NCBI GenBank assembly: GCA_034044135.1
Contig: CP139021.1
Location: 7,044,001-7,108,000, forward strand
DNA length: 64,000 nucleotides
DNA from: Flammeovirgaceae bacterium SG7u.111
GTDB taxonomy: Bacteria; Bacteroidota; Bacteroidia; Cytophagales; Flammeovirgaceae
Reading direction: 5' to 3'
Shown here: one piece after another, positions 41,201-48,786 of the stretch
Layout: each line of letters begins with the position of its first letter
Position numbering within the stretch: position 1 is the stretch's first letter
Notes under the pieces: generated by a model
Told to the model about the DNA's origin: nothing
Databases searched by the model: none
Seen by the model: only the letters and a program-made list of their open reading frames with translations
Made by a program: the position numbers and the translations under genes

Positions 41201-43284
41201 GCAGTGGTTCCAGGTCGGTATTCCTTTTCGCTAAATTTCAGCTCTACGTTCAGGTATTTCTGGATAGGAACAACGCTGATATTCGCCGTGCGGGAATAGG
41301 TTTTTCCTCCTATGGCATACGCCACCATTATTTCCTGTTGGCCATATACACCTTCCTCCAGCTCTATTTCTATTTCACGAAAAGCCCCTTTGTTTCCTTC
41401 CTTCCCTTTAAACTCGTACAAGCCATATTGTTTCAGGTTAGGACCGTTCATGGCGAAAAGCACATCGGCTTCATGCTCTACATACACCATCGCCTTTACG
41501 TTCTCCCCTGCCTCATAAACTTTTTTATCTGTCATTATCTGTACAGAAGAGCCTCCCGTATCCCACCAACCATAATAATTATCATCAGGGCTGACAACAT
41601 AAAAACTAGCCTGGCTCTTTGTTTTCCTTCCATTCTTATCAGTAGCCACTACTTCCACATAATAATAGCCCGCTTCTGGCGCATCGAACAGGACTATTTT
41701 CTCACCTCTAGCATCGGTTTTCAAGGTCTGTCGTTGGTACACTTGGTCTCGGTTGAAGCTATTGCTGTAGTACATTACTGCCTCAAACTCGGTTTCCACG
41801 GGCTTACCCGAAAAATCACTCGCACTGGCTATTATGCTTACTTTTTCATCCGTTTTGAAGAAATATTTATCGCTCCTAGCCGACATGTTGAACGCCGTGT
41901 TGGCAACAATGACCGACTTAGAGCCAGAAATGGTTCGGCGGCTGGCATCCGTCACCTCGACAATAACAGAGTAACGGTAATTTCGCTCATTATCATCCAC
42001 AGGGGTTTCCACCGTAATACTAAAACTGCCATCTTCATTTATTTCCCCATTTCCATAATCCACCACCGTTTTTTCAGTATTGCGTCCGTAATAATCATCG
42101 TACCACCACCAGTAATAAGAAAAGCGATAGGGAGAAACGTAATATTCTTCGCGTACTATTCTGTACTCTACCTGAGCATTGGCCACCGGCGCACCAAAGA
42201 AATATTGGGCATCGATAGAAGCCGTGAGCGTTTCGCCCATCACATACTGGCTCTTGTCCAAGGCGACATTCACTTCGTACTCGGGCTTTTTGTACTCCTC
42301 TACTTTAAAAGAAAAATCTGCTACGTAGCGAGCCTTGCGACCTTCTTTTGAAATAAGGCTTGCGGAAATCAGCCACTCGCCAAGTGGCGCATCTTTGGGA
42401 ACAAAGATGCTATCGGAAAAACTTCCAGCTTCGTCGAGGGCCACTTTCTTTTTGAAAACAGATTCGTAATTAGAATTTTTTATTTCATAAATGGCAGAAT
42501 CTGAAGGTACTTCTAAGTTGTTTTTGAGCAGTTCTCTGAAGATAGCTTTGAAGCGAACCATTTGCCCCGGACGGTAGGCTGGGCGATCGGTAAAAATATA
42601 ATGCATCGGTCTTGAGCTATTGCTAGCAGAGCCGAAGTAAAACTTAGACACAGCAAATTTCCCCTCTTTCACCGCAAGCAATGGGTGGTTCGTATAGCCC
42701 TGTTGGAGCGTATCATTCGAAAAATCGAAATAAGCCAAACCCTTTTCAAATGTATCTTGCTTTACCCTTCCTTTTTCCGAAACCATTACATACTCAAAAC
42801 CTTCTACTCTTTTCCCCGTCTCCTTATCGGCTACAAAAGCAAGCAGCTCCGAGTCTACCTTGCGGGTAATCAGGTTATAATTTGTGACAAAAAACAGCAA
42901 CCTTGCCCGCTGCCCATTTCCCCATGCTTCTAGCACATACGCTCCTTGGGAAAGCTTTCCTACATTTACAGTTCCATTTCTTCCCAGCTCCTGTCTCCAC
43001 GTTTTTTCAAGCGCGAGCTTGCCCACAATACTATCGCTAAGAACCCCACCGTTCAGCTCTTTTTCACTTAAAAAGTGCTCGTCTACCGATGAAAAGCGGT
43101 ACAATTTGAGCTGAAGATTATATTCGGATGTATTATCATAATAACTGCCATTGAAGCTGATTTTCACTTCTTCCTTTTCGGAAAAAGTTTTGTTTACGCT
43201 CAAGGTAACGCTCGGATAGTTTTGTGCAGAAATATGTGTGCTAAAACCGATCAATAGCATGAAATAAAAAAATACTTTTCTCAT
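38245..43284 (-). CDS. Alpha-2-macroglobulin family protein with intact thioester motif
   Basis: A 1679-residue secreted protein with a signal peptide (MRKVFFYFMLLIGFSTHISA, then QN). There is no lipobox, unlike the E. coli type. Order: MG-type beta domains (about 20-700, including MHYIFTDRPAYRPGQMVRFK, typical of MG2/MG3), a carboxypeptidase-regulatory-like insert (about 845-910, GVKGFVVDYYSGQPIKGVKV), an acidic bait-like stretch (DDMEFDEEASVEEVTFAD), the A2M domain (DAIYWNPNIYTDQNGEASVN), the thioester YPYGCVEQTMSRF (near residue 1175) and the alpha/alpha thioester-domain toroid (GLKRLAELQHSDGGWGWW), then a receptor-binding-like C-terminal domain. Such proteins trap proteases in the envelope. 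No pbpC partner is adjacent. Confidence 0.92.
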   Translation of the reverse strand: MRKVFFYFMLLIGFSTHISAQNYPSVTLSVNKTFSEKEEVKISFNGSYYDNTSEYNLQLKLYRFSSVDEHFLSEKELNGGVLSDSIVGKLALEKTWRQELGRNGTVNVGKLSQGAYVLEAWGNGQRARLLFFVTNYNLITRKVDSELLAFVADKETGKRVEGFEYVMVSEKGRVKQDTFEKGLAYFDFSNDTLQQGYTNHPLLAVKEGKFAVSKFYFGSASNSSRPMHYIFTDRPAYRPGQMVRFKAIFRELLKNNLEVPSDSAIYEIKNSNYESVFKKKVALDEAGSFSDSIFVPKDAPLGEWLISASLISKEGRKARYVADFSFKVEEYKKPEYEVNVALDKSQYVMGETLTASIDAQYFFGAPVANAQVEYRIVREEYYVSPYRFSYYWWWYDDYYGRNTEKTVVDYGNGEINEDGSFSITVETPVDDNERNYRYSVIVEVTDASRRTISGSKSVIVANTAFNMSARSDKYFFKTDEKVSIIASASDFSGKPVETEFEAVMYYSNSFNRDQVYQRQTLKTDARGEKIVLFDAPEAGYYYVEVVATDKNGRKTKSQASFYVVSPDDNYYGWWDTGGSSVQIMTDKKVYEAGENVKAMVYVEHEADVLFAMNGPNLKQYGLYEFKGKEGNKGAFREIEIELEEGVYGQQEIMVAYAIGGKTYSRTANISVVPIQKYLNVELKFSEKEYRPGTTAEAILKVTDRDGKPVKGANVTLSTADESIYSLYPDNSGDIRKAFYGNVYAQSSLGVSAVNHSGSSSFLSPEQLIELREKGEDLSRDVFLKEKQWSRFLLKPVSDSTQSGVKGFVVDYYSGQPIKGVKVKMGKEKAHTDEHGYYEFIGFAEYDSIIHFTHKGHSTIIYELVVGKEEQVQINAAIGNRKYKELDYVRPNSDNFGVPMMAVQRTAAFSADDAWGSVDDMEFDEEASVEEVTFADSAAPMALMSARKGEGSSYKEAVVRKDFRDAIYWNPNIYTDQNGEASVNIRLPDNLTTWRTFAKVISPNTEIGQAFVKTVVTKDLLVRMEVPRFMKLGDDVVIATNIHNYLSSTKKVKVSLQAEGLTVKGTEKIIYVPANGEKRIDWNVKTQLITGAKLTVKALTNEESDAQQLEVPVQPHGLEMLVAQGAHLKDSRSETLNIYIPEAVNLASVKLNISSVPSVASALLTSLEDLIGYPYGCVEQTMSRFMPNLVVKNTLESLDGFESNIDDAELAKMTAKGLKRLAELQHSDGGWGWWTNDATHPFMTAYVVNGLYLADEVGYEIDGTMYMKGREALLKQIEKKDKDPVTFAYQVMVASQFESKEWFAKLEMPEVEKMTAYQAALWSQAAHFVGDESQATTLLEKIEKEVVQVGAIRYWGGKKFYYSWQDDRIETTATVVRALSQTNPDHELLAPAVQWLMTQRKGKSWHNTRQTAIIIYSLQNIIANELSPSLEIELLANGKKVEAYSVKKEDVFKAGKNFVLTGEKLFASKNAAITLESHPYLKHGNNKLTIKQTGSGTSYFNTQLKYFIEEEHKMLLGEVKDAEIFEVERSYFKLEAEEAKGKLMYNKKALKGEAVKSGDLVLVKVKIKSKTEKEYLLIEDPIPAGCEFVQDRTGYNIKGEEGEEEEHHHWGWSFWYTHKEYRDNRYASTVTKLKPGEYEYTYLLRAQIPGTYKVSPAVTQLMYYPEQRGFSEFFELKITE

Positions 43285-43535
43285 GACATTCTTTGTGTTG
43301 AATAGAAAATAGGTTCTTACAACCCGCCAAAGGATAAATTGCTCAGTAGGGTTGAGTTGTTGTTAAAAGTGTTTGTCAAAATAGAAGATGCATAGGGCTG
43401 GCTGATTCCATAAATAAGGAAACATTTTTTTCTATACGCAAACAAGATGAGGGGATTTTTTTACAAATACAAGCTCCTCAAAAGCCAAAAAGACGTCAAT
43501 TCATAGAAATTAGACCTCGCTAGGAGAAGCAATTA

Positions 43536-43922
43536 TTAGCTTTCGACCTTTTGGGCTGCCTCTGGATCGTAGGGAATACCCCCGAACAAATGCAGCATCA
43601 TTGCCCTTGAAAGCCTGAAATTGAACGGCACGAGCAACACAGTGGGGATTACCACCAACAGAAGTGTTTCTACAAGGTTAGGGTCGCCCAGCACTTGGGA
43701 AGCTACAAAAATCCCTATAAGCAATGCGATGTTGAAGGCATAGGTGAAATACATGGCCCCAAAGTAGAATCCCAGTTCTGGGTGAAAGCTTTGCCCACAT
43801 TTAGGGCAGGTCTCGTTCATTTTGTTGAACTTATGGATCCTGGGAATAATGGGCGCAACAAACATATTGCCTTCATGGCACTTGGGACATTTTTTTAAAA
43901 CGATAGCGGCTGCTTTGTTCAT
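43536..43922 (-). CDS. DUF983 membrane protein
   Basis: A 128-residue protein with two zinc-ribbon-like CxxC pairs (KKCPKCHEG at about residues 11-19, ETCPKCGQSF at about 38-47) followed by two or three membrane helices (FGAMYFTYAFNIALLIGIFV, TLLLVVIPTVLLVPFNF). This is the DUF983 family of unknown function, often near cytochrome oxidase genes in other groups. Here its neighbours are a large A2M gene and, divergently, a histidine kinase. The ATG at 43922 is the natural start. Confidence 0.88.
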   Translation of the reverse strand: MNKAAAIVLKKCPKCHEGNMFVAPIIPRIHKFNKMNETCPKCGQSFHPELGFYFGAMYFTYAFNIALLIGIFVASQVLGDPNLVETLLLVVIPTVLLVPFNFRLSRAMMLHLFGGIPYDPEAAQKVES

Positions 43923-44116
43923 GGCTAGGGCTAAAAATGGTTATTTTGTGGATTGGTTTGCAATATTACTTATCCCATCTCAGAAAGGTTCACTCAATAC
44001 CTCATATTTTTCGCCAAAAGTGGCTTTACTAATCAAGCCATTCCCTTAACAAACCTTTTTTCGAAACATCTTTCAGCTTTTAATGCTTACTATCTGATAG
44101 AATTAAACTTTTACCT

Positions 44117-45508
44117 ATGGAAGCATCATGCAGTTTGCAATCGCTATCAATTTTTGATGGTATCCCCCAAAACCAATTAGAATGGGTGTTGGAAAATGGG
44201 AAATGCTTAAATTTTTCCGAAGGCGATTACCTCTTTCAAAAAGGCGATCCCATTGATCAATTATACATCATTTTGGAAGGAAAATTCATCATCAATATTG
44301 AGCAAAATGGGGAATTTAGGAATACAGGGGAGATAAATGCAGGAGAACTCAGCGGGAGCCTCCCCTATTCTCGGGCTTCAAGTGCTTTTGGTTTTGCCAT
44401 CGCCACCAAGCCTAGCAAAGTAGTCTCGCTGCATAAAAGTTATTTTTTGGAGATGATCCGAGAGCATCATGAACTCACCACCATGCTGGTACATACCATG
44501 ACCAGCCGTGTACGAGATTTCACTAACCTACAACAGCAGCAGGAAAAAATGATGGCTTTGGGCAAACTCTCTGCCGGGCTTGCCCACGAGCTCAACAACC
44601 CGGCTTCGGCTATGGTCCGGAGTGCGCAAGACCTCAAACAGCATTTGGCCGCCGAATCTGAGAAATTTAAGGACGTAATCAGTATCGATATCACCCCCGA
44701 AAAAGTAGATGCGGTGAACGATGTCCTTTTTTCCAAGATAAAAACAAGAGAAAGACAAAAGCTGAGCCTAAGCCAAAAAACAGAGCTAGAAGATGAAATA
44801 GCCGATTGGCTGGAAGATCATGGATTTGAAGATGGCTATGAACTTGCCGATGTTTTTGTTGATTTTGCCTTTACCGTGCACGATTTTGAAGAAGTAGGAA
44901 AACATGTGACCGCAGGTGACATGGTCCCTGTAGTATCGTGGATGGGAAATGTGCTGACCACCGAGAGCCTGGTAACCGAAATAGAAGCTTCGGCTGAGCG
45001 AATTTCAAACTTGGTCAGCTCCATAAAATCCTATTCACATATGGACAAAGGGACTGATTTTGAACAGGTAGATATCCGATCGGGCATTGAAAATACGCTG
45101 AAAATGCTCAACCATAAGCTAAAGCAAAAACAAATTGCCGTGGAAACCGACTTTGGGAAAGAGGCTCCATTGATACATGGGAAAGTAGGTGCGCTCAACC
45201 AAGTATGGACGAATATTATAGACAATGCGACAGATGCGCTTGACCAAGGGGGAAAGCTTTCTATTTCGATTCAAAAAGAACTGGAATGCCTTACGGTAAA
45301 CATAGAAGACAATGGGCATGGTATTCCAGAAGAGACCCAGTCTAAAATTTTCGATCCTTTTTTCACCACCAAAAAAATAGGACAGGGAACAGGGTTAGGA
45401 CTTGATATTGTTGCTAAAATTTTGCGGGAGCATAAAGCCGATATTAGGGTCCAGTCCAAACCAGGGCAAACCAAATTTATTATTACCTTTAAATTGATTC
45501 AAGGATAA
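44117..45508 (+). CDS. Sensor histidine kinase with N-terminal cyclic-nucleotide-binding domain
   Basis: A 463-residue soluble kinase. Residues about 10-130 are a cNMP-binding (Crp-like) domain: [16 protein letters not shown], then [21 protein letters not shown] coiled segment ([16 protein letters not shown]) leads to the HisKA box [13 protein letters not shown] with His157 as the phosphorylation site. The HATPase domain has the N box ([17 protein letters not shown]), G1 ([11 protein letters not shown]), F box ([11 protein letters not shown]) and G2 (GTGLGLDIV). No membrane segment is seen, so it should sense an intracellular signal. It is followed after 50 bp by a response regulator fused to an oxidoreductase, its presumed partner. 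Confidence 0.92.
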   Translation: MEASCSLQSLSIFDGIPQNQLEWVLENGKCLNFSEGDYLFQKGDPIDQLYIILEGKFIINIEQNGEFRNTGEINAGELSGSLPYSRASSAFGFAIATKPSKVVSLHKSYFLEMIREHHELTTMLVHTMTSRVRDFTNLQQQQEKMMALGKLSAGLAHELNNPASAMVRSAQDLKQHLAAESEKFKDVISIDITPEKVDAVNDVLFSKIKTRERQKLSLSQKTELEDEIADWLEDHGFEDGYELADVFVDFAFTVHDFEEVGKHVTAGDMVPVVSWMGNVLTTESLVTEIEASAERISNLVSSIKSYSHMDKGTDFEQVDIRSGIENTLKMLNHKLKQKQIAVETDFGKEAPLIHGKVGALNQVWTNIIDNATDALDQGGKLSISIQKELECLTVNIEDNGHGIPEETQSKIFDPFFTTKKIGQGTGLGLDIVAKILREHKADIRVQSKPGQTKFIITFKLIQG

Positions 45509-45558
45509 ATTGAACCAATCTTTTTCTTTCCAATTAACACCTTTACTCAGAGTTTAAC

Positions 45559-47220
45559 ATGAAAAAACCATACATCTTTGCCGTGGATGACGACCCGCAA
45601 GTGTTGCAAGCGATCCAGCGAGACCTCCGAAAAGAATACCGCAAGGATTTTAGAATACTTGCCACCGCTTCTGCAAACGAAGGCTTGGAAGCCTTGAAAG
45701 ATTTAAAAAACAAAGGAGAAGACATTGCCCTTTTCGTATCGGACCAGCGGATGCCCGAAATGTATGGAGTGGACTTTTTGGAGAAGGCAAAAAAGATTTA
45801 CCCCGAGGCAAAAAGAGTATTGCTCACCGCCTATTCCGATATAGATGCTGCTATCAAAGCCATCAATGATGTACAGCTCGACTATTACCTCATGAAGCCT
45901 TGGACGCCTCCTGAAGAACGGCTTTTCCCTGTGCTCAACGACCTTATTGATGATTGGCAAAGTGGACATATTCCTAGTTTCCATGGTATAAAAGTAGTAG
46001 GTCATCAGTGGTCGCCACAGTCACACACCATCAAAGATTTTCTTTCGGGCAACATGATTCCTTACCAGTGGATAGATATTCTTTCCAATAATAAAGGAAA
46101 GGAATTGTTGCAGCTGAACGAACTTGATGACACAAGACTACCTATCATTTTCTTTGAAGATGGAAGCTACCTCGTCCAACCAAAACTGGCAGAATTAGCC
46201 AACAAAATAGGGTTAAAAACCGAAGCGAAACAAGCACTTTACGACGTCGCCATTATAGGAGCAGGACCTTCGGGATTGGCTGCGGGAGTCTATGGAGGCT
46301 CGGAAGGGCTAAATACTATTTTGATAGAAAAAAGAGCACCTGGTGGGCAAGCAGGAACAAGCTCTCGCATAGAAAACTACTTGGGTTTCCCCAAAGGCCT
46401 GAGCGGCTCTGACTTGGCAAGAAGAGCCATAACCCAAGCTACCCGCTTTGGCGTAGAGTTTCTTTCTCCACAAGAAGTCGATCGGATTGAGCTTTTGAAC
46501 CAATACAAAACCATCCACCTCAAAGATGGGAGCAGTATCAATACCAAAAGTATTTTGATATCGACCGGGGTAGATTACCGCAAGCATCCCGCCAAGGGAA
46601 TAGAAAAGTTCACTGGAGCTGGGGTCTATTATGGAGCTGCCAATACCGAGGCGCATGCCTGCAAAAACCAAGAAATTTTCATAGTAGGCGGAGGAAACTC
46701 GGCTGGGCAAGCGGCGGTGTATCTTTCCCGCTTTGCCAAAAATGTCTATATCGTCATTCGCCGACCAGATCTTACTTCTTCCATGTCTAGTTACCTCATA
46801 GACCAAATTAACGAAGTGCCCAATATCCACCTCCTGTCCAAAACCAACCTTATGGAAGTAAAAGGCGATGAGCAACTCAACTCTGTGGTACTCGAACATG
46901 TAGAAACCAACGAGATAACAGAAAAAAATGCAAGCGCACTATTTATTTTTATTGGCGCTCGCCCTTACACCCATTGGCTGCCCAAAGAAATCATGCTCAA
47001 CAACAAGGGTTTTGTGGAAACTGGTCATTCGTTGAAACAGCACGGTGAGTTCAAAAAAACGTGGAAACTGGAGCGAGACCCCTCTTTATTGGAAACTTCT
47101 ATCCCCGGTATTTTCGCATCTGGCGATGTGCGGGCAGGTGCCATGAACAGAGTTGCTTCGGCAGTGGGAGAAGGCTCCATGGCCATCAAATTTATCCACG
47201 AATATTTGGCTGAGAACTAG
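45559..47220 (+). CDS. Response regulator fused to a thioredoxin-reductase-like flavoprotein
   Basis: A 553-residue three-part protein. Residues 1-130 are a receiver domain with AVDDDPQVLQAI, phospho-acceptor Asp62 in FVSDQRMPEM, and switch/lysine in LLTAYSD and YLMKPW. Residues about 145-225 resemble a glutaredoxin-like domain (VGHQWSPQSHTIKDFLSGNM, then LPIIFFEDGSYLVQPKLAEL) but with no catalytic cysteine (WSPQSH). Residues about 230-553 are a thioredoxin-reductase fold: AIIGAGPSGLAAGVYGGSEG (FAD), FIVGGGNSAGQAAVYLS (NADPH), GIFASGDVRAGAMNR. The CxxC active site is replaced (YYGAANTEAHAC), so classical dithiol reduction is unlikely. Paired with the kinase 50 bp upstream. Members of this fused family are known elsewhere; the output reaction is not established. 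Confidence 0.92.
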   Translation: MKKPYIFAVDDDPQVLQAIQRDLRKEYRKDFRILATASANEGLEALKDLKNKGEDIALFVSDQRMPEMYGVDFLEKAKKIYPEAKRVLLTAYSDIDAAIKAINDVQLDYYLMKPWTPPEERLFPVLNDLIDDWQSGHIPSFHGIKVVGHQWSPQSHTIKDFLSGNMIPYQWIDILSNNKGKELLQLNELDDTRLPIIFFEDGSYLVQPKLAELANKIGLKTEAKQALYDVAIIGAGPSGLAAGVYGGSEGLNTILIEKRAPGGQAGTSSRIENYLGFPKGLSGSDLARRAITQATRFGVEFLSPQEVDRIELLNQYKTIHLKDGSSINTKSILISTGVDYRKHPAKGIEKFTGAGVYYGAANTEAHACKNQEIFIVGGGNSAGQAAVYLSRFAKNVYIVIRRPDLTSSMSSYLIDQINEVPNIHLLSKTNLMEVKGDEQLNSVVLEHVETNEITEKNASALFIFIGARPYTHWLPKEIMLNNKGFVETGHSLKQHGEFKKTWKLERDPSLLETSIPGIFASGDVRAGAMNRVASAVGEGSMAIKFIHEYLAEN

Positions 47221-47328
47221 GTCATAGTTATTTCTTTTTAAAAAATTAGGGGTGTGCGAAAGCGATTTTGCCTTTAGGTTGAACAGCAAGTAAAACTCTT
47301 GCTTTTGATCCAAAACTGAAATTGCTTT

Positions 47329-48492
47329 ATGGATAGACTATTTTTAGTTGCCACCTGCCTGCTTTTTTTGAGTGGCTTGGCAAATGCAACCGACCCCGAT
47401 AGCACCAAAACCCGACCCGCTCAAATCACTTTTGTTTACCCTTTGGGAAGTAATGGTTTCGATGCCATGGACTATTCCAACAAGTTCTCGCTCAACGTTC
47501 TTTTTGGACTAAACGGCGGACTTGATGGCGGAACTGAACTTGCTGGCATAGCCAGTTATAACCATGGCGATGTAAGTGGCTTCCAAGCTGCCGGAATGTT
47601 CAATGTGAACAAAGGAAAAACCGAAGGTGCAATCATGAGCGGACTCGCCAACTTATCAGGCGGGGACTCTAGAGGAGCGCTGTTTGCAGGATACGTCAAT
47701 GCAACAAATGGAAGTAGTAAAGGACTACAATCGGCAGGTTTTGCTAACGTGACCCTTAAGTCCTTTAACGGAGCTGGTTTTGCAGGCTTTACCAATGTTG
47801 TATTGGACTCTGCCTCCGGCTTTATGGGCGCAGGCTTTGCCAACGTAGTTACCAACAATGCTTCAGGTGTTCATATTTCCCCTTTCAATGTCACCACCAA
47901 AAGGTTCGATGGCTTCCAACTGGGCGTGGTCAACTATGCCAGTACACTGAGCGGAACACAACTGGGGATTATCAATGTAGTTACCGACTTGGAAAAGGGC
48001 GTGCCCATAGGGCTGTTTAGCGTAGTAAAAGGCGGGCTTTTCGAAATAGAGGTTTTGGCTGGCGAAGCCTTGTATAGCAACCTCAACTACAAAATGGGTG
48101 TAGACCAATTCTATACCATTTTCAAAGCAGGTTTTGCTACCTACAAAGACAAATCCGTGGTGAGTTATGGGGCTGGTTTTGGTACAAACGTTTCGCTGGG
48201 GGCAAGAAACGTCCTCAGCATCGACCTATCTTCTAGCCAGCTGAACTACGACAATAATTGGGATGGAAAAGTGAACCTACTTAACAAACTGGACTTCAAT
48301 TTCAAAATAGCCCTTTCCGACCATGTTTCCTTCATCCTCGGCCCTTCGCTCAATGTGTATGTGACCCAAGAAAAAGTAGATGGGGAATTTGGTACGCTCA
48401 ACGTGCCCTACACCCTTTACGAAGACAAAGACGGCGATACCGGAGTCTCTGGCTGGATTGGGGGAAATGCCGGGGTTTCATTTAGGTTTTAA
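47329..48492 (+). CDS. Exported surface-repeat protein (LA_2272-like repeats)
   Basis: A 387-residue protein with a signal peptide (MDRLFLVATCLLFLSGLANA). The middle (about 60-220) has roughly nine imperfect repeats of about 16 residues with the pattern AGhxNVxxxxxxG (SGFQAAGMFNVNKGKTEG, KGLQSAGFANVTLKSFNG, NGAGFAGFTNVVLDSASG, FMGAGFANVVTNNASG, FQLGVVNYASTLSG). This matches the LA_2272 surface-repeat family first seen in Leptospira. The C-terminal half looks like an outer-membrane beta barrel (alternating pattern, ending GNAGVSFRF with the terminal Phe). It may be co-transcribed with the kinase pair (108-bp gap), but a functional link is unproven. Confidence 0.75.
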   Translation: MDRLFLVATCLLFLSGLANATDPDSTKTRPAQITFVYPLGSNGFDAMDYSNKFSLNVLFGLNGGLDGGTELAGIASYNHGDVSGFQAAGMFNVNKGKTEGAIMSGLANLSGGDSRGALFAGYVNATNGSSKGLQSAGFANVTLKSFNGAGFAGFTNVVLDSASGFMGAGFANVVTNNASGVHISPFNVTTKRFDGFQLGVVNYASTLSGTQLGIINVVTDLEKGVPIGLFSVVKGGLFEIEVLAGEALYSNLNYKMGVDQFYTIFKAGFATYKDKSVVSYGAGFGTNVSLGARNVLSIDLSSSQLNYDNNWDGKVNLLNKLDFNFKIALSDHVSFILGPSLNVYVTQEKVDGEFGTLNVPYTLYEDKDGDTGVSGWIGGNAGVSFRF

Positions 48493-48525
48493 TGTTAGAG
48501 AGAATAGATTATCAATAAACAACCG

Positions 48526-48560
48526 AACCGTCGCTTGGCTTTGCTGGGCGGCGGTTTTTT
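48526..48560 (+). terminator. Terminator of the surface-repeat gene
   Basis: AACCGTCGC (48526-48534) pairs with GCGGCGGTT (48548-48556, one T-G wobble), followed by a T run. Confidence 0.75.
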
Positions 48561-48598
48561 GTATGTAGGTGAACAATTGCTTTTCCCTGCTAAAAAAG

Positions 48599-48606
48599 TA
48601 CCTTTG
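48599..48606 (+). promoter_or_regulatory. -7 box upstream of the helicase gene
   Basis: TACCTTTG, an exact consensus match 180 bp before the helicase ATG. It would give a long leader including the GC-rich hairpin at 48630-48652. Confidence 0.4.
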
Positions 48607-48629
48607 TTTGTATGAGAACAGAACCAGCT

Positions 48630-48652
48630 GGCGCGAGCGTCTCGCTCGTGCC
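48630..48652. repeat. GC-rich REP-like hairpin in the helicase leader
   Basis: GGCGCGAGCG (48630-48639), loop TCT, CGCTCGTGCC (48643-48652), one G-T wobble. It stands out from AT-rich surroundings and resembles dispersed palindromic units. Confidence 0.45.
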
Positions 48653-48786
48653 TCACCGTGCTAGAGTAAAATCAGTTTCTCCTCTGGTGAAGACAAATAC
48701 AGTTAAACAGGAAATTGCATTCTTTCTCCCAACTATAATTCCCGCAAATCCTCTAACTAGAATATTTTTCTTGGTTACTTTGCAGT

